A stretch of 64,000 nucleotides of DNA from Erythrobacter sp. (GCA_030148605.1 JASBTD010000053.1:62001-126000), one strand, 5' to 3'; shown: positions 48,070 through 58,714, counted from the stretch's first letter. The notes: a model not told the origin generated them from the letters alone. Numbers and translations: made by a program.

Positions 48070-50337
48070 TTGGCTTTGGCCGATAAAGAAAAACGCAGTT
48101 TTACGACGCGCGAAGCGCTGTTCTACCACGAGACCATTCGCCCCGGTAAGATCGAGATCATCGCTTCGAAGCCGATGGCGACTCAGCGCGACTTGAGCCT
48201 GGCCTATTCACCCGGCGTTGCAGCGCCTGTGGAAGCGATTGCAGAAGATCCGCGGCTGGCGGCGAAATACACTGCGCGTTCCAACCTGGTGGCGGTGATT
48301 TCCAATGGCACGGCGATCCTTGGTCTGGGCAATCTGGGTGCGCTCGCTTCGAAGCCGGTGATGGAAGGCAAGGCGGTGCTGTTCAAGCGCTTTGCCGATG
48401 TCGACTCGATCGATATCGAGCTTGCCACGGAAGATCCGGAGAAGTTCATCGAAGCGGTCGCGCTGATGGAGCCAAGCTTTGGCGGCATCAATCTGGAAGA
48501 TATCGCGGCCCCTGAATGCTTCATCATCGAGCAGGCGCTGCGCGAACGGATGAACATTCCGATCATGCATGATGACCAGCACGGCACTGCGATCATTTCT
48601 GCGGCCGGGCTGATCAACGCCTGCCATCTGACCGGGCGCGATCTCAAAGATGTGAAGATGGTTGTGAACGGGGCCGGGGCGTCAGCGCTGGCCTGCACCT
48701 CGCTCGCCAAGTCGCTGGGCATCCGGCACGAAAATGTGATCGTGTGCGACCGGGCAGGGCCAATCTATCCGGGCCGCGACAATGTTGACCAATGGAAGAG
48801 CGCGCATGCGGTGGAAACCGAAGCGCGCAGCCTGGAAGAAGCGCTAAAAGGCGCGGATATTTTCCTCGGCCTCTCAGCCGCGGGAGCGCTCAAGCCTGAA
48901 TGGGTCGAGAAGATGGCGGACAGGCCGATCATCTTTGCCATGGCGAATCCCACGCCGGAGATCATGCCGGATGAGGCCAAGGCTGTGCGGCCCGATGCGA
49001 TTATCGCGACGGGGCGCTCTGACTTTCCCAATCAGGTCAACAATGTGCTCGGCTTTCCCTTCATTTTCCGCGGCGCGCTCGACGTGCAGGCGACCACAAT
49101 CAATGAAGAGATGAAGATTGCCGCGGCTCATGCGATTGCAGAGCTGGCGCGCGAGACAGTGCCTGAAGAAGTTGCTGCGGCCTATGGCGTGACGCACCAG
49201 TTCGGCGAAGATTACATCATCCCTGCACCTTTCGACCCGCGTTTGATGGAAGTCGTTTCATCGGCAGTGGCAAAGGCGGCAATGGATTCAGGCGTGGCCC
49301 TCGCGCCGATCGAGGATTTCGACGCTTACCGGCATTCGCTCAAGGCGCGCCTCAATCCCACAACTTCGGTGCTCACTCAGGTTTACGAGACCGCCAAGGC
49401 CAACCCCAAGCGGGTGGTGTTTGCAGAAGCAGAGGAAGACGTGGTGCTGCGGGCAGCGATCCAGTTCCGCGACTTTGGCTATGGCACGCCGGTGCTGGTT
49501 GGCCGGACGGAGAAAGTGCGCGAAAAGCTGGTCGAACTGGCGGTGGATGACCCGGACAGCTTTGAAATCCAGAACTCGAAAACGTCTGAATTCGTGCCGG
49601 CGATGAACGAGTATCTCTATGACCGGCTGAAGCGGCGCGGATATACCGAGCGCGATGTTGGCCGCATGGTCAATCAGGAACGCAATGTGTTTGCGGCGCT
49701 GCTGGTGGCGCTGGGCCACGGAGATGCCATGATCAGCGGCCTGACCCGGCCTTTTGCCCAGACCGCGCGCGAAGTGAATCTGGTGCTCGATCCCAAGCCG
49801 GGCGAGCTTCCTTTCGGCATCCATCTGATGATCGGCAAGAACTACACCGTGTTCCTGGCTGACACGACGATCAACGAGCGTCCGGATGCAGAAAGCCTTG
49901 CGCATATTGCCAAGGAGACGGCGGCGGTTGCCCGCCGGCTGGGGCATGAGCCGCGCGTCGCATTCCTGAGCTATTCGACCTTCGGCAACCCCTCGGGCAA
50001 ATGGCTGGACAGTATTCGCGGGGCGGTCTCGATCCTGGATGCCGATGATCCCGGCTTCGAATATGAAGGCGAGATGGCGCCCGATGCCGCGCTCAACCCC
50101 AAGGTGATGGAACTTTATCCGTTCAGCCGCTTGTCGGCACCGGCCAATGTGCTGATCATGCCGGGCCTGCAGTCGGCAAATCTCTCCGCCAAGCTGCTGC
50201 GCGAGCTGGCGGGTGCGTCCACCATCGGACCGATGCTGGTGGGGATGCAGAAGCCGGTGCAGATTGCGCCGATGACTGCGATCGCGCCCGATGTATTGAC
50301 GCTGGCAGTGCTCGCCGCTGCCGGGGTAGTGGACTGA
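48070..50337 (+). CDS. maeB: NADP-dependent malic enzyme with phosphotransacetylase-like C-terminal domain
   Basis: DLSLAYSPGVAAPVEAI, MHDDQHGTAIISAAG, C-terminal PTA-like domain; 755 aa; TTG start (48070 or 48076). Confidence 0.93.
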   Translation: MALADKEKRSFTTREALFYHETIRPGKIEIIASKPMATQRDLSLAYSPGVAAPVEAIAEDPRLAAKYTARSNLVAVISNGTAILGLGNLGALASKPVMEGKAVLFKRFADVDSIDIELATEDPEKFIEAVALMEPSFGGINLEDIAAPECFIIEQALRERMNIPIMHDDQHGTAIISAAGLINACHLTGRDLKDVKMVVNGAGASALACTSLAKSLGIRHENVIVCDRAGPIYPGRDNVDQWKSAHAVETEARSLEEALKGADIFLGLSAAGALKPEWVEKMADRPIIFAMANPTPEIMPDEAKAVRPDAIIATGRSDFPNQVNNVLGFPFIFRGALDVQATTINEEMKIAAAHAIAELARETVPEEVAAAYGVTHQFGEDYIIPAPFDPRLMEVVSSAVAKAAMDSGVALAPIEDFDAYRHSLKARLNPTTSVLTQVYETAKANPKRVVFAEAEEDVVLRAAIQFRDFGYGTPVLVGRTEKVREKLVELAVDDPDSFEIQNSKTSEFVPAMNEYLYDRLKRRGYTERDVGRMVNQERNVFAALLVALGHGDAMISGLTRPFAQTAREVNLVLDPKPGELPFGIHLMIGKNYTVFLADTTINERPDAESLAHIAKETAAVARRLGHEPRVAFLSYSTFGNPSGKWLDSIRGAVSILDADDPGFEYEGEMAPDAALNPKVMELYPFSRLSAPANVLIMPGLQSANLSAKLLRELAGASTIGPMLVGMQKPVQIAPMTAIAPDVLTLAVLAAAGVVD

Positions 50338-50341
50338 GCCG

Positions 50342-50869
50342 ATGAGCGACATCGAACGTGTGGTCCTATCCGTTACCGGCAGCGACCGCCCCGGCCTGAC
50401 CTCTGCGCTGTCAGAAGCCGTGCTGGCAGCTGGCGGAAACTGGAAGGAAGGTCATTTGAGCCGGTTGGGTGGGCTCTATGTCGGGTCTGTCCTCGTCGAG
50501 CTGGAGGCTGGAAACGTCGCCAAGCTGGTCAACCAGGTCCAGGCCATCGATGCGGCAGGATTGAATGTCGTGATCAATCCGGCGGGCAGTGCGCCTGAAG
50601 GCGAACGCCCGCACTTGCTGTTCGAGCTGATCGGGCAGGACCGGCCGGGCATCATCAGACAAGTCACGACCATCCTTGCTGACCTGGGTGCCAATATCGA
50701 ACGGCTTTCAAGCGGTGAAGAGACCGGAGCCTGGGGCGGGGAGCACCTGTTCCGCGCGCAGGTTCTCGTCACTCTGCCAGATTCAGTATCGCCAGAAGAT
50801 GCGCAGCAGGCGCTGGAAGAGATCTCCAGCGAAATCATGGTCGATTTTACGTTCGAAACGGGCAGCTAG
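50342..50869 (+). CDS. ACT-domain protein, GcvR-like
   Basis: VVLSVTGSDRPGLTSALSEAVLAAGGNWKEGHLSRLGG and a second ACT unit FELIGQDRPGIIRQVTTIL. Confidence 0.85.
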   Translation: MSDIERVVLSVTGSDRPGLTSALSEAVLAAGGNWKEGHLSRLGGLYVGSVLVELEAGNVAKLVNQVQAIDAAGLNVVINPAGSAPEGERPHLLFELIGQDRPGIIRQVTTILADLGANIERLSSGEETGAWGGEHLFRAQVLVTLPDSVSPEDAQQALEEISSEIMVDFTFETGS

Positions 50870-51576
50870 CCTTTGCCCTTGCGGCGATATCGGAAATACC
50901 ACACCTCGTGGCCATATACGGTGCGGGCCTTGTGTTCGTAACGTGTTTCGCACCAGCCCGACGGGCGGTTTTCCCAGCTTTCGCGGCCATTGACTTGCCA
51001 TTCGAAACTGTCCGTGTGGCGCTGCATCACCATCAAAGCATGGCGTAGATAGACCGGGTGATCGGTGCCAAAACGGAATTCACCGCCGGGCTTCAGCTTG
51101 TCTGCGAACAGTTTCACCGGCCCGTCATTCATCATCCGCCGCTTGGCGTGCTTGTTCTTGGGCCACGGATCGGGATGCAGCAGATAGAGCATGGTCAGCG
51201 CGCCATCCGGTATGCGCTGGAGCACATCCAGCGCGTCGCCCAGATGCAACCGCACATTGGCAAGCTTTTGCTCTTGAACATGCGCCAGCGCCTGCGCCAC
51301 CCCGTTCACGAAAGGCTCTGCGCCGATAAAGCCGTGGTCGGGCAGCAAGTCTGCACGATAGGCGAGATGCTCGCCGCCGCCGAAACCGATCTCGAAATGC
51401 AGCGGGCGATCATGGCCGAACAATATCTCGCTCGTCACCGGCCCTTCGGCAGGCACAGCGATCTGCGGCAGCAAATTGTCGACCAGTGCTTGCTGGCGTG
51501 CACGCAAGGGCTTACCCTGGCTCCTGCCATAAAGCCGGTTGAGGGTAGTCGGATCGCCTTCCTTGAATGCTGACAT
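50866..51576 (-). CDS. trmB: tRNA (guanine-N7-)-methyltransferase
   Basis: FEIGFGGGEHLAYRA, LLHPDPWPKNKHAKRRMM, FGTDHPVYLRHAL. Confidence 0.95.
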   Translation of the reverse strand: MSAFKEGDPTTLNRLYGRSQGKPLRARQQALVDNLLPQIAVPAEGPVTSEILFGHDRPLHFEIGFGGGEHLAYRADLLPDHGFIGAEPFVNGVAQALAHVQEQKLANVRLHLGDALDVLQRIPDGALTMLYLLHPDPWPKNKHAKRRMMNDGPVKLFADKLKPGGEFRFGTDHPVYLRHALMVMQRHTDSFEWQVNGRESWENRPSGWCETRYEHKARTVYGHEVWYFRYRRKGKG

Positions 51577-51673
51577 GGCGCAGCCGATTGGCGAAGCTTT
51601 CGCCAATTGTCCAGTCGTCACGCTCGGGCACAGGGGTTGAGGCACACAGGCAAGTGCCTATATCGCGCGCCAC

Positions 51674-52879
51674 ATGGAAGCTTTGACAACCTACTTCGCC
51701 GGGCTTGCGCCCTGGGCGCAATCCGCCGTCGGCCTTGTGGCGCTGGCCGCATTCGCGCTGGCAGTGAATTACATCCTGAAGAATGTGATTCTGCGCATTG
51801 CCGAGCCCTATCTCGATCGCCAGACGAAAACGATCGACAATGCGGCTGCCTGGCTGGCAACGGTTGCGCCACTGCTGATCGTGTCGCGCGGGATCAGGCT
51901 GGTCCCCAACCTGCTCGACGAAGTCTACACGCTCGTTACCAATGTCGCGCAGGCGCTGATCGTCATTTCAGTCGCAATGGCGATCGTGCGCGCGCTTGCC
52001 TACGCAAACGAGCTTTACGAGCGATTGCCGCGGTCGAAAAACCGCCCGATCAAGGGCTTTGTCCAGGTCGTGAAGATCCTTGTGCTGTGCGGCGCGGCGA
52101 TCATCACGATCTCTGTTTTGATAGACCAGTCGCCGCTGCTGCTGCTGTCAGGGCTCGGCGCGATCACCGCAGTCCTGTTGCTGGTCTTCAAGGACACGAT
52201 CCTGTCGCTGGTCGCTTCAGTCCAGCTCACCAGCAATGACATGCTGAGGGTAGGGGACTGGATCGAAATGCCCGCCATGAACGCCGATGGCGATGTGATC
52301 GATATCTCGCTGCACACTGTGAAGGTGCAGAATTTCGACAAGACGATTACCACTATTCCAACCCACCGGCTGGTGTCCGATGCCTATCGCAATTGGCGCG
52401 GGATGAGCGAGGCGGGCGGACGCCGGATCAAGCGCGCGCTCACCCTTGACCAGAATTCGATCCGCTTCCTGAGCGATGATGAGGTCGCCAGTCTCAAGCG
52501 GTTTCGCGTGCTGCGCGATTATCTTGCAGCCAAGAAGGAAGAAATCGCGGCCTGGAACGAAAGCGAGCTTGCCGGTGAAGACGCGGTCAATGCGCGGCGG
52601 ATTACCAATATCGGTACGCTGCGGGCTTACATTATCGGCTATTTGAAGAGCCACCAGGAAATCGACGACAATTTCACCTTGCTGGTGCGCCAGTTGCCGC
52701 CGGGGCCCGAAGGGCTGCCGATCGAAGTCTATTGCTTCACTGCAACAACCAATTGGGGCGAATACGAGCGGATCCAGGCAGATATCTTTGATCACCTGCT
52801 GGCGATATTGCCTGAGTTTGACTTGCAGATTTTCCAGGAACCGAGCGGCAGTGACTTCAAGCGCTCGCTCGCTGGCTAA
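51674..52879 (+). CDS. Mechanosensitive ion channel (MscS family)
   Basis: GAITAVLLLVFKDTILSLVASVQLTSNDMLRVGDWIEMPAMNADGDVIDISLHTVKVQNFDKTITTIPTHRL. Confidence 0.92.
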   Translation: MEALTTYFAGLAPWAQSAVGLVALAAFALAVNYILKNVILRIAEPYLDRQTKTIDNAAAWLATVAPLLIVSRGIRLVPNLLDEVYTLVTNVAQALIVISVAMAIVRALAYANELYERLPRSKNRPIKGFVQVVKILVLCGAAIITISVLIDQSPLLLLSGLGAITAVLLLVFKDTILSLVASVQLTSNDMLRVGDWIEMPAMNADGDVIDISLHTVKVQNFDKTITTIPTHRLVSDAYRNWRGMSEAGGRRIKRALTLDQNSIRFLSDDEVASLKRFRVLRDYLAAKKEEIAAWNESELAGEDAVNARRITNIGTLRAYIIGYLKSHQEIDDNFTLLVRQLPPGPEGLPIEVYCFTATTNWGEYERIQADIFDHLLAILPEFDLQIFQEPSGSDFKRSLAG

Positions 52880-52893
52880 GCCGCAGGACAGCA

Positions 52894-52927
52894 AACGGCC
52901 CGCCTCCCAGATGAGAAGCGGGCCGTT
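52894..52927. terminator. Bidirectional-type hairpin between convergent mscS and ctrA
   Basis: AACGGCCCGC-N14-GCGGGCCGTT. Confidence 0.7.
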
Positions 52928-52951
52928 GGATTTCCGTCCGTTTCGGAAGAC

Positions 52952-53647
52952 TTAGGCGGCTTCGGCCTGTTCGTCCGGATCGCGCAGCACATAGCCGCGG
53001 CCCCATACGGTCTCGATGTAATTGTCACCGCCGCATGCATGGCTGAGCTTCTTGCGCAGCTTGCAGATGAACACGTCAATGATCTTCAGTTCCGGTTCGT
53101 CCATCCCGCCATAGAGGTGGTTGAGGAACATTTCCTTGGTCAGCGTAGTGCCCTTGCGCAGCGAAAGCAGCTCGAGCATCGCATATTCCTTACCGGTCAG
53201 GTGGACACGCGCACCATCGACTTCAACAGTCTTGGCATCAAGGTTCACCGCCAGCTTGCCGGTACGGATGATCGATTGGCTGTGGCCCTTCGAACGGCGC
53301 ACCACGGCGTGGATGCGAGCGACCAGCTCTTCACGGTGAAATGGCTTGGTCACATAATCGTCAGCGCCAAAGCCGAAGCTGCGGATCTTGCTGTCCATCT
53401 CAGCGATGCCGGAAAGGATCAACACCGGTGTCTGCACCTTGGCGACGCGCAGTTTCTTCAGCACGTCATAGCCATGCATGTCAGGCAGGTTCAGGTCGAG
53501 CAGGATGATGTCGTAATCATACAGCTTGCCCAGATCCAGGCCTTCCTCGCCCAGGTCAGTCGAGTAAACATTGAACCCTTCAGTGGTCAGCATCAGCTCG
53601 ATAGCCTTTGCTGTTGTCGGTTCGTCCTCAATCAATAGCACGCGCAT
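52952..53647 (-). CDS. ctrA: Cell-cycle response regulator CtrA
   Basis: [67 protein letters not shown], OmpR-type DNA-binding domain. Confidence 0.96.
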   Translation of the reverse strand: MRVLLIEDEPTTAKAIELMLTTEGFNVYSTDLGEEGLDLGKLYDYDIILLDLNLPDMHGYDVLKKLRVAKVQTPVLILSGIAEMDSKIRSFGFGADDYVTKPFHREELVARIHAVVRRSKGHSQSIIRTGKLAVNLDAKTVEVDGARVHLTGKEYAMLELLSLRKGTTLTKEMFLNHLYGGMDEPELKIIDVFICKLRKKLSHACGGDNYIETVWGRGYVLRDPDEQAEAA

Positions 53648-53738
53648 GGGTGGTTCCCCCTTTGCCCCAAAGCTTGCGGTAACCAATCGGAAAGAGTGGT
53701 TGCCATGAATTAACCACACGAGGTCTCAACGAAAAAGG

Positions 53739-53753
53739 TTAATTTACCGTAAA
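53739..53753 (-). promoter_or_regulatory. CtrA box upstream of ctrA
   Basis: Minus strand TTTA-CGGTAAA-TTAAC vs consensus TTAA-N7-TTAAC (one mismatch). Confidence 0.65.
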
Positions 53754-53784
53754 GCGGGCTTCAGAGCGACTTCGGGCAAACACT

Positions 53785-53798
53785 GAGTCTTTTGAGTC
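53785..53798. promoter_or_regulatory. Two GANTC (CcrM) sites 9 bp apart in the ctrA upstream region
   Basis: GAGTCttttGAGTC. Confidence 0.7.
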
Positions 53799-53859
53799 AC
53801 AGGGGGTTAGCTGGCCAAAAATTCGCCTTGTGACTTTCTAACGACCGGAAAATGGCGCT

Positions 53860-55332
53860 TCAGAGCCCCGCCAATTTCTTCTGCCTGCGGCGCTGGACCG
53901 ACGAACCGATGCCCATCGCTTCGCGGTATTTCGCGACCGTTCTGCGGGCCAGATCGAAGCCTTCCGCCTTAAGCATTGTTACCAGAGTGTCATCAGACAG
54001 GATCTTCTTGGGGTCCTCTGCGTCGGTCAGCGCCTTGATGCGCGCCTTCACAGCTTCAGACGATGCGCCTTCGCCGTCGCTGGAGCCGACCCCGCTGGTG
54101 AAGAAGTACTTGAGTTCGAACGTGCCGCGGTCGCAATGCAGGAACTTGTTGCTGGTCACCCGGCTGACAGTGCTTTCATGCATGTCGATCGCGTCTGCCA
54201 CTTCGCGCAAGGTCAAAGGGCGCAGCTCGGAAACGCCGCGGCGGAAGAAACCGTCCTGCAGTTTCACGATTTCCGCCGCAGTCTTGAGAATGGTCTTCTG
54301 CCGCTGGTCCAATGCCTTGATCAGCCAATTGGCATCAGCGAGCTTTTCATTGAGCCATTTCTGCGTCGCCTTGTCCGCACGGCCGTTGTCCAGTTCGACC
54401 AGATAGCTGCGGTTGACGATCAATCGAGGCAGCGTGTCTTCGTTGAGCTTGATGTCCCAGCCACCTTCACCTGAAGTCGTGATCAGTATGTCTGGCACCA
54501 CTGCCTGCGCGTTCGAACTGCCATAGGCGAGGCCGGGCTTGGGATCATAGCTGCGCAGTTCTGCCAGCATGTCCGCGAAGTCTTCATCATCGACTCCGCA
54601 CATGCGCTTGATCCGCGCCAGCTCGCCGCGCGCGACCAGATCGAGATTGGCGATCAACCGTTCCATGCAGGGATCATAGCGATCCGCTTCGCGCGCCTGG
54701 ATGGCCAGGCATTCGCTTAGCGAACGTGCGCCAATGCCGCTTGGGTCCAGGCTCTGGACTGCCGAAAGCGCCGCTTCGACATCGGCGATAGTAACGCCCA
54801 GGTCACCGGCGATCTCGCGCGTTTCGAATGCAAGGTAGCCTGCATCGTCGAGCAAGCCGATGATGTGGCGCGCGATGAACTCTTCTTGCGGGCCGCTGCA
54901 GGCAGCGCCCACTTGCTCATTCAGATGATCGGTCAGGCTAAGCTCGGCTGAGCTGCGTTCTTCGATACTGGATAGCTCGCCATCTGCACCGCCAAGCGAA
55001 TGGGTGGCGCCCCAATCGCCGCCGCCATTGTCATAGTCGCGATCGAGCGCAGCCGGATCGAGGTCCAGCGGCGCTTCGGCTTCGCCTTGTCCCTGCGCCA
55101 TCAGCACGTCTGATGTGAAGTCTTCACGCGGTGTGTCATCTGTATCACCGGGCGAGTCCGCATCGCGCGATACCTCACCTGCCTTTAGCAGCGGGTTCGC
55201 TTCCAGCGCGTCGCCGATGAAAGCCTCGATCTCGAGATTGGATAGCGCCAGCAGCTTGATCGCCTGCTGCAGCTGCGGCGTCATCACCAATGACTGCGAT
55301 TGGCGGAGGTCCAGTCTTGGTCCGAGCGCCAT
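53860..55332 (-). CDS. rpoN: RNA polymerase sigma-54 factor
   Basis: LDLRQSQSLVMTPQLQQAIKLLALSNLEIEAFI, HESTVSRVTSNKFL, RRTVAKYREAMGIGSSVQRRRQKKL RpoN box. Confidence 0.97.
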   Translation of the reverse strand: MALGPRLDLRQSQSLVMTPQLQQAIKLLALSNLEIEAFIGDALEANPLLKAGEVSRDADSPGDTDDTPREDFTSDVLMAQGQGEAEAPLDLDPAALDRDYDNGGGDWGATHSLGGADGELSSIEERSSAELSLTDHLNEQVGAACSGPQEEFIARHIIGLLDDAGYLAFETREIAGDLGVTIADVEAALSAVQSLDPSGIGARSLSECLAIQAREADRYDPCMERLIANLDLVARGELARIKRMCGVDDEDFADMLAELRSYDPKPGLAYGSSNAQAVVPDILITTSGEGGWDIKLNEDTLPRLIVNRSYLVELDNGRADKATQKWLNEKLADANWLIKALDQRQKTILKTAAEIVKLQDGFFRRGVSELRPLTLREVADAIDMHESTVSRVTSNKFLHCDRGTFELKYFFTSGVGSSDGEGASSEAVKARIKALTDAEDPKKILSDDTLVTMLKAEGFDLARRTVAKYREAMGIGSSVQRRRQKKLAGL

Positions 55333-55343
55333 CTGAACGATCC

Positions 55344-56129
55344 CTAGAGCGTAAAGCCCTCACCCAGATAAAGCCTGCGCACATTCTCGTCCGCTACGAG
55401 GTCTTGCGGAGAACCGGCGAAGAGCACTTGCCCGCCATAGATGATGCAGGCGCGATCCACGATGTCGAGTGTTTCGCGCACATTGTGGTCAGTGATCAGC
55501 ACGCCGATGCCGCGTTCTTTCAAATCCTTCACCAGGTCGCGAATATCGCTGATCGAAAGCGGGTCGATCCCGGCAAAGGGTTCGTCGAGCAACATGATCG
55601 ACGGTTTGGCCGCGAGCGCGCGGGCAATCTCGCAGCGACGGCGTTCGCCGCCGGACAGCGCCATGGCCGGGCTTTCGCGCAAGCGGGTCAGGCCGAATTC
55701 ATCCAGCAGCCGTTCCAACTCGGCACTGCGTGTCTCTGCGTCAGGCTCGACCATTTCCAGCACGCAATTGATATTCTGCTCTACCGTCATGCCGCGAAAG
55801 ATGCTGGTTTCCTGCGGCAAATAGCCAAGGCCCAAGATCGCGCGGCGATACATCGGCAAGTTGGTAACATCTTCGCCATCCATCAGGATGCGCCCCGAAT
55901 CCGGCCGCACCAGACCCATGATCGAATAGAAGCAGGTCGTTTTACCTGCCCCGTTCGGGCCGAGCAGGCCAAGCACTTCACCTTTTTCGACGTGCAAGGA
56001 AATGTCAGTCAGAACAGCCCGCTTGTCATAGCTCTTGGCGATCGAAATCACTTCGAGCCCTCCGTTGGGGAGAGCTCCGGCAGGTTCGTCTGTGTGGCCA
56101 GCCTCGGTCAATGTTGCGGTTGTATCCAT
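55344..56129 (-). CDS. lptB: LPS export ABC transporter ATP-binding protein
   Basis: LLGPNGAGKTTCFYSIMGLVRPDSGRILMDGEDVTNLPMYRRAILGLGYLPQETSIFRGMTVEQNI, LSGGERRRCEIARAL. Confidence 0.96.
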   Translation of the reverse strand: MDTTATLTEAGHTDEPAGALPNGGLEVISIAKSYDKRAVLTDISLHVEKGEVLGLLGPNGAGKTTCFYSIMGLVRPDSGRILMDGEDVTNLPMYRRAILGLGYLPQETSIFRGMTVEQNINCVLEMVEPDAETRSAELERLLDEFGLTRLRESPAMALSGGERRRCEIARALAAKPSIMLLDEPFAGIDPLSISDIRDLVKDLKERGIGVLITDHNVRETLDIVDRACIIYGGQVLFAGSPQDLVADENVRRLYLGEGFTL

Positions 56130-56303
56130 CGCTGCTCTTCTAGCAGTCGAAATAGGCCAGAAAACCCCCATCGCAACCAATTTGGCAAGATTTATGCATG
56201 CGCATTGATTTTGCTGAGTTACGCACGTGGTTAGCGCCCTTGCACTAAAGCCCACAGTCTGTGATATTCGCGAGTCGGAAGAGGAACTTTGGGGAGAACC
56301 TCC

Positions 56304-56684
56304 ATGAACGACACGTACTCGCACGACGAGGCGGCTTCATCGGGCGCAAAGACATACGCACATGATTGGCGCAAGAAGATGAGCGACCATGTCGCTTACG
56401 CGCTCTTGGTTTACACTGGCTTGCAGATCTTCGCGACCATGGGTGCGATGAAGGAAACCGGCCTGAAGCTGATGGCGCTGTTTGCACTGGTTGTGCTGGT
56501 TGCCGCCATCATTCCCGCTTGTCGCTGGTTTGAAAAGCGCTGGCGCGACCTTAGTGACGAGCAAGCCGCCGATATGGCTTATGAAAGCGCGTTCAAGCGT
56601 GACCTTGCCGGGCTCTGGATCTTGGCTTTGGGCCTGCCATTCGTGCTGACGATGCTGTTCAAGGGCATTGCGCTGATCCTCTAG
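56304..56684 (+). CDS. Hypothetical two-TM membrane protein
   Basis: KKMSDHVAYALLVYTGLQIFATMGAM...LMALFALVVLVAAIIPACRWFEKRW. Confidence 0.75.
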   Translation: MNDTYSHDEAASSGAKTYAHDWRKKMSDHVAYALLVYTGLQIFATMGAMKETGLKLMALFALVVLVAAIIPACRWFEKRWRDLSDEQAADMAYESAFKRDLAGLWILALGLPFVLTMLFKGIALIL

Positions 56685-56745
56685 GCCTTGCAGCTTCCGG
56701 CTTGCGCAGTCATCCTCGGCCGTGATGAGCGCGGGGAAATGATGC

Positions 56746-58125
56746 ATGATGCGTAACGCCAAGATTTTACTCGCGCTATTCGCGGCAATCGCCGCGCTGG
56801 CCGGCGCGCCGGTTTCAGCGATCGTGCCCTCTCTGAGTTCGCCGACACCTTCTCCCGAAGTCACCGAACAGATTATCGAGGCAACCCGCGACGCTGGCGA
56901 GGACGACCGCATTGCCGAGCGTATCGAAGGAATCTTCGCAGAATTGCCAGCCTTCGCAGATGTGAACATTGCTGTGAGCGAAGGGGTTGTCACGCTTTCG
57001 GGAACGGTCCGCGATCCTGCGGCAATCGAGCGCGCCGCAAATATCGCCACGCGCGTTTCCGGAGTGGTCACAGTCGAGAACCGGCTCGAACGCGATCTTT
57101 CGGTAGAAGAAAACCTCTCGATCCTGGGCCAGACCGGCGACCTGTTCGAAAGCTTCCTGCAAGCGCTTCCGCTGACTCTGGTGGCTTTGCTCACTGCGCT
57201 GCTGGTCGGCGCACTGGGTTATGTGATTGCCAGCTTCACCTGGCTGTGGACCCGGATTGCGCCCAACCTTTTCCTGTCAGAATTGATCCGCAGCGCAATC
57301 CGCTTTGTCTTCGTGATCGGCGGGGTCGTGATCGGCTTGGACATGCTGGGCGCGGGCGCATTGATGGGCGCTGTGCTGGGCGGCGCCGGCGTGATCGGGA
57401 TCGCGCTGGGCTTTGCCATGCGCGACACGATCGAGAACTACGTCGCTTCTCTGATGCTCAGCATTCGCCAGCCGTTCCGGGCCAATGACTGGGTGCTGAT
57501 CGACCAGTACGAAGGGCGCGTTATCCGGCTGACCAGCCGCGCCACGATATTGATGACGCTTGATGGCAATCACCTGCGCATCCCCAATGCCCAGGTTTTC
57601 AAGGCTGTGATCCTCAATTACACGCGCAATCCGCAGCGCAGGTTCGACTTCGTGCTGGGCGTGGATGCAGATGATGATCCGCGCACCGCGATGCAGACCG
57701 GGATCGACGCTCTCTCGCACCTGCCATTCGTTCTGGCAGAGCCTGAGCCGCAGGCGCGGATCGAAGACGTGGGCGATTCAAATGTTGCGATCCGCTTCCT
57801 AGGTTGGATCAATCAGGACCAGGCCGATTGGTATAAATCGCGCAGCCTTGCGATCGCAGGGGTGAAGGAAGCCCTTGAAAGCGCTGGCTTTGCCTTGCCT
57901 GAGCCGATCTATCGCTTGCGTGTTGACGCACGCAGCGAAGCGCTGCCAATCGGGCGCACAGCCTCTGTTACGGAAGAGAAAACACCAGCCGCGGCGGCAC
58001 CCCCGGTGGATGTGGATCAGGATGTGCGGCCGGAAAGCGAAATCGCGCAAATGGTGGAGCAGGAAAGGCGCGCTGATAGTGGACAGGCAAAGGACCTGCT
58101 CGATCCCAAGCGGCCAGTCGAATAG
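56746..58125 (+). CDS. Mechanosensitive ion channel (MscS family) with periplasmic BON domain
   Basis: BON domain (DVNIAVSEGVVTLSGTVRDPAAIERAANIATRVSGVVTVENRL) then MscS pore (GGAGVIGIALGFAMRDTIENYVASLMLSIRQPFRANDWVLI). Confidence 0.93.
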   Translation: MMRNAKILLALFAAIAALAGAPVSAIVPSLSSPTPSPEVTEQIIEATRDAGEDDRIAERIEGIFAELPAFADVNIAVSEGVVTLSGTVRDPAAIERAANIATRVSGVVTVENRLERDLSVEENLSILGQTGDLFESFLQALPLTLVALLTALLVGALGYVIASFTWLWTRIAPNLFLSELIRSAIRFVFVIGGVVIGLDMLGAGALMGAVLGGAGVIGIALGFAMRDTIENYVASLMLSIRQPFRANDWVLIDQYEGRVIRLTSRATILMTLDGNHLRIPNAQVFKAVILNYTRNPQRRFDFVLGVDADDDPRTAMQTGIDALSHLPFVLAEPEPQARIEDVGDSNVAIRFLGWINQDQADWYKSRSLAIAGVKEALESAGFALPEPIYRLRVDARSEALPIGRTASVTEEKTPAAAAPPVDVDQDVRPESEIAQMVEQERRADSGQAKDLLDPKRPVE

Positions 58126-58656
58126 CTACTGCGCCTTGTAACGTTCGATCGCTTCAACCACGACCTGGCGTGCTTCCCTCGCATCGCCCCAATTGCCGAC
58201 GCGCACCCACTTCTCTGCTTCCAAATCCTTGTAATGGGTGAAGAAATGCTCGATCTGCTGGAAGATGATCGAAGGCAGGTCCTTCGTCTCGCCGACATCC
58301 GAATAATAGGGGAAAGTCGTGTCGACCGGCACGCAGATCAGCTTTTCATCTCCGCCATGCTCGTCTTCAAGGTTAAGCACGCCAATCGGGCGCGAGCGCA
58401 CGACACAGCCCGGGATGAAGGGGCTGCGCGCGATCACCAGCGCATCCAGCGGATCGCCATCGGGCGACAATGTATGCGGGATAAAGCCATAGTTCGCCGG
58501 ATAGCGCATCGGGGTATGCAATATACGGTCAACGAACAGCGCGCCTGACTCTTTATCGAATTCGTACTTCACCGGTTCGCCGCCGGTCGGAACTTCGATG
58601 ATGACGTTGAGGTCTTCAGGCGGATTGGCGCCAGCGGGGATTTTGTCGATGCGCAT
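58126..58656 (-). CDS. ppa: Inorganic pyrophosphatase
   Basis: YEFDKESGALFVDRILHTPMRYPANYGFIPHTLSPDGDPLDALVI. Confidence 0.96.
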   Translation of the reverse strand: MRIDKIPAGANPPEDLNVIIEVPTGGEPVKYEFDKESGALFVDRILHTPMRYPANYGFIPHTLSPDGDPLDALVIARSPFIPGCVVRSRPIGVLNLEDEHGGDEKLICVPVDTTFPYYSDVGETKDLPSIIFQQIEHFFTHYKDLEAEKWVRVGNWGDAREARQVVVEAIERYKAQ

Positions 58657-58714
58657 TGCGTTCTCTTTGCGTCTATTCGGTCTCGGCTGCCGCCGAGCCC
58701 TGCGCTCGGCTCCG

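Noticed and set aside
49288-50352. 354-aa minus-strand ORF over maeB
   Set aside because: Antisense shadow of the malic enzyme; His/Arg-rich with no domain signature.
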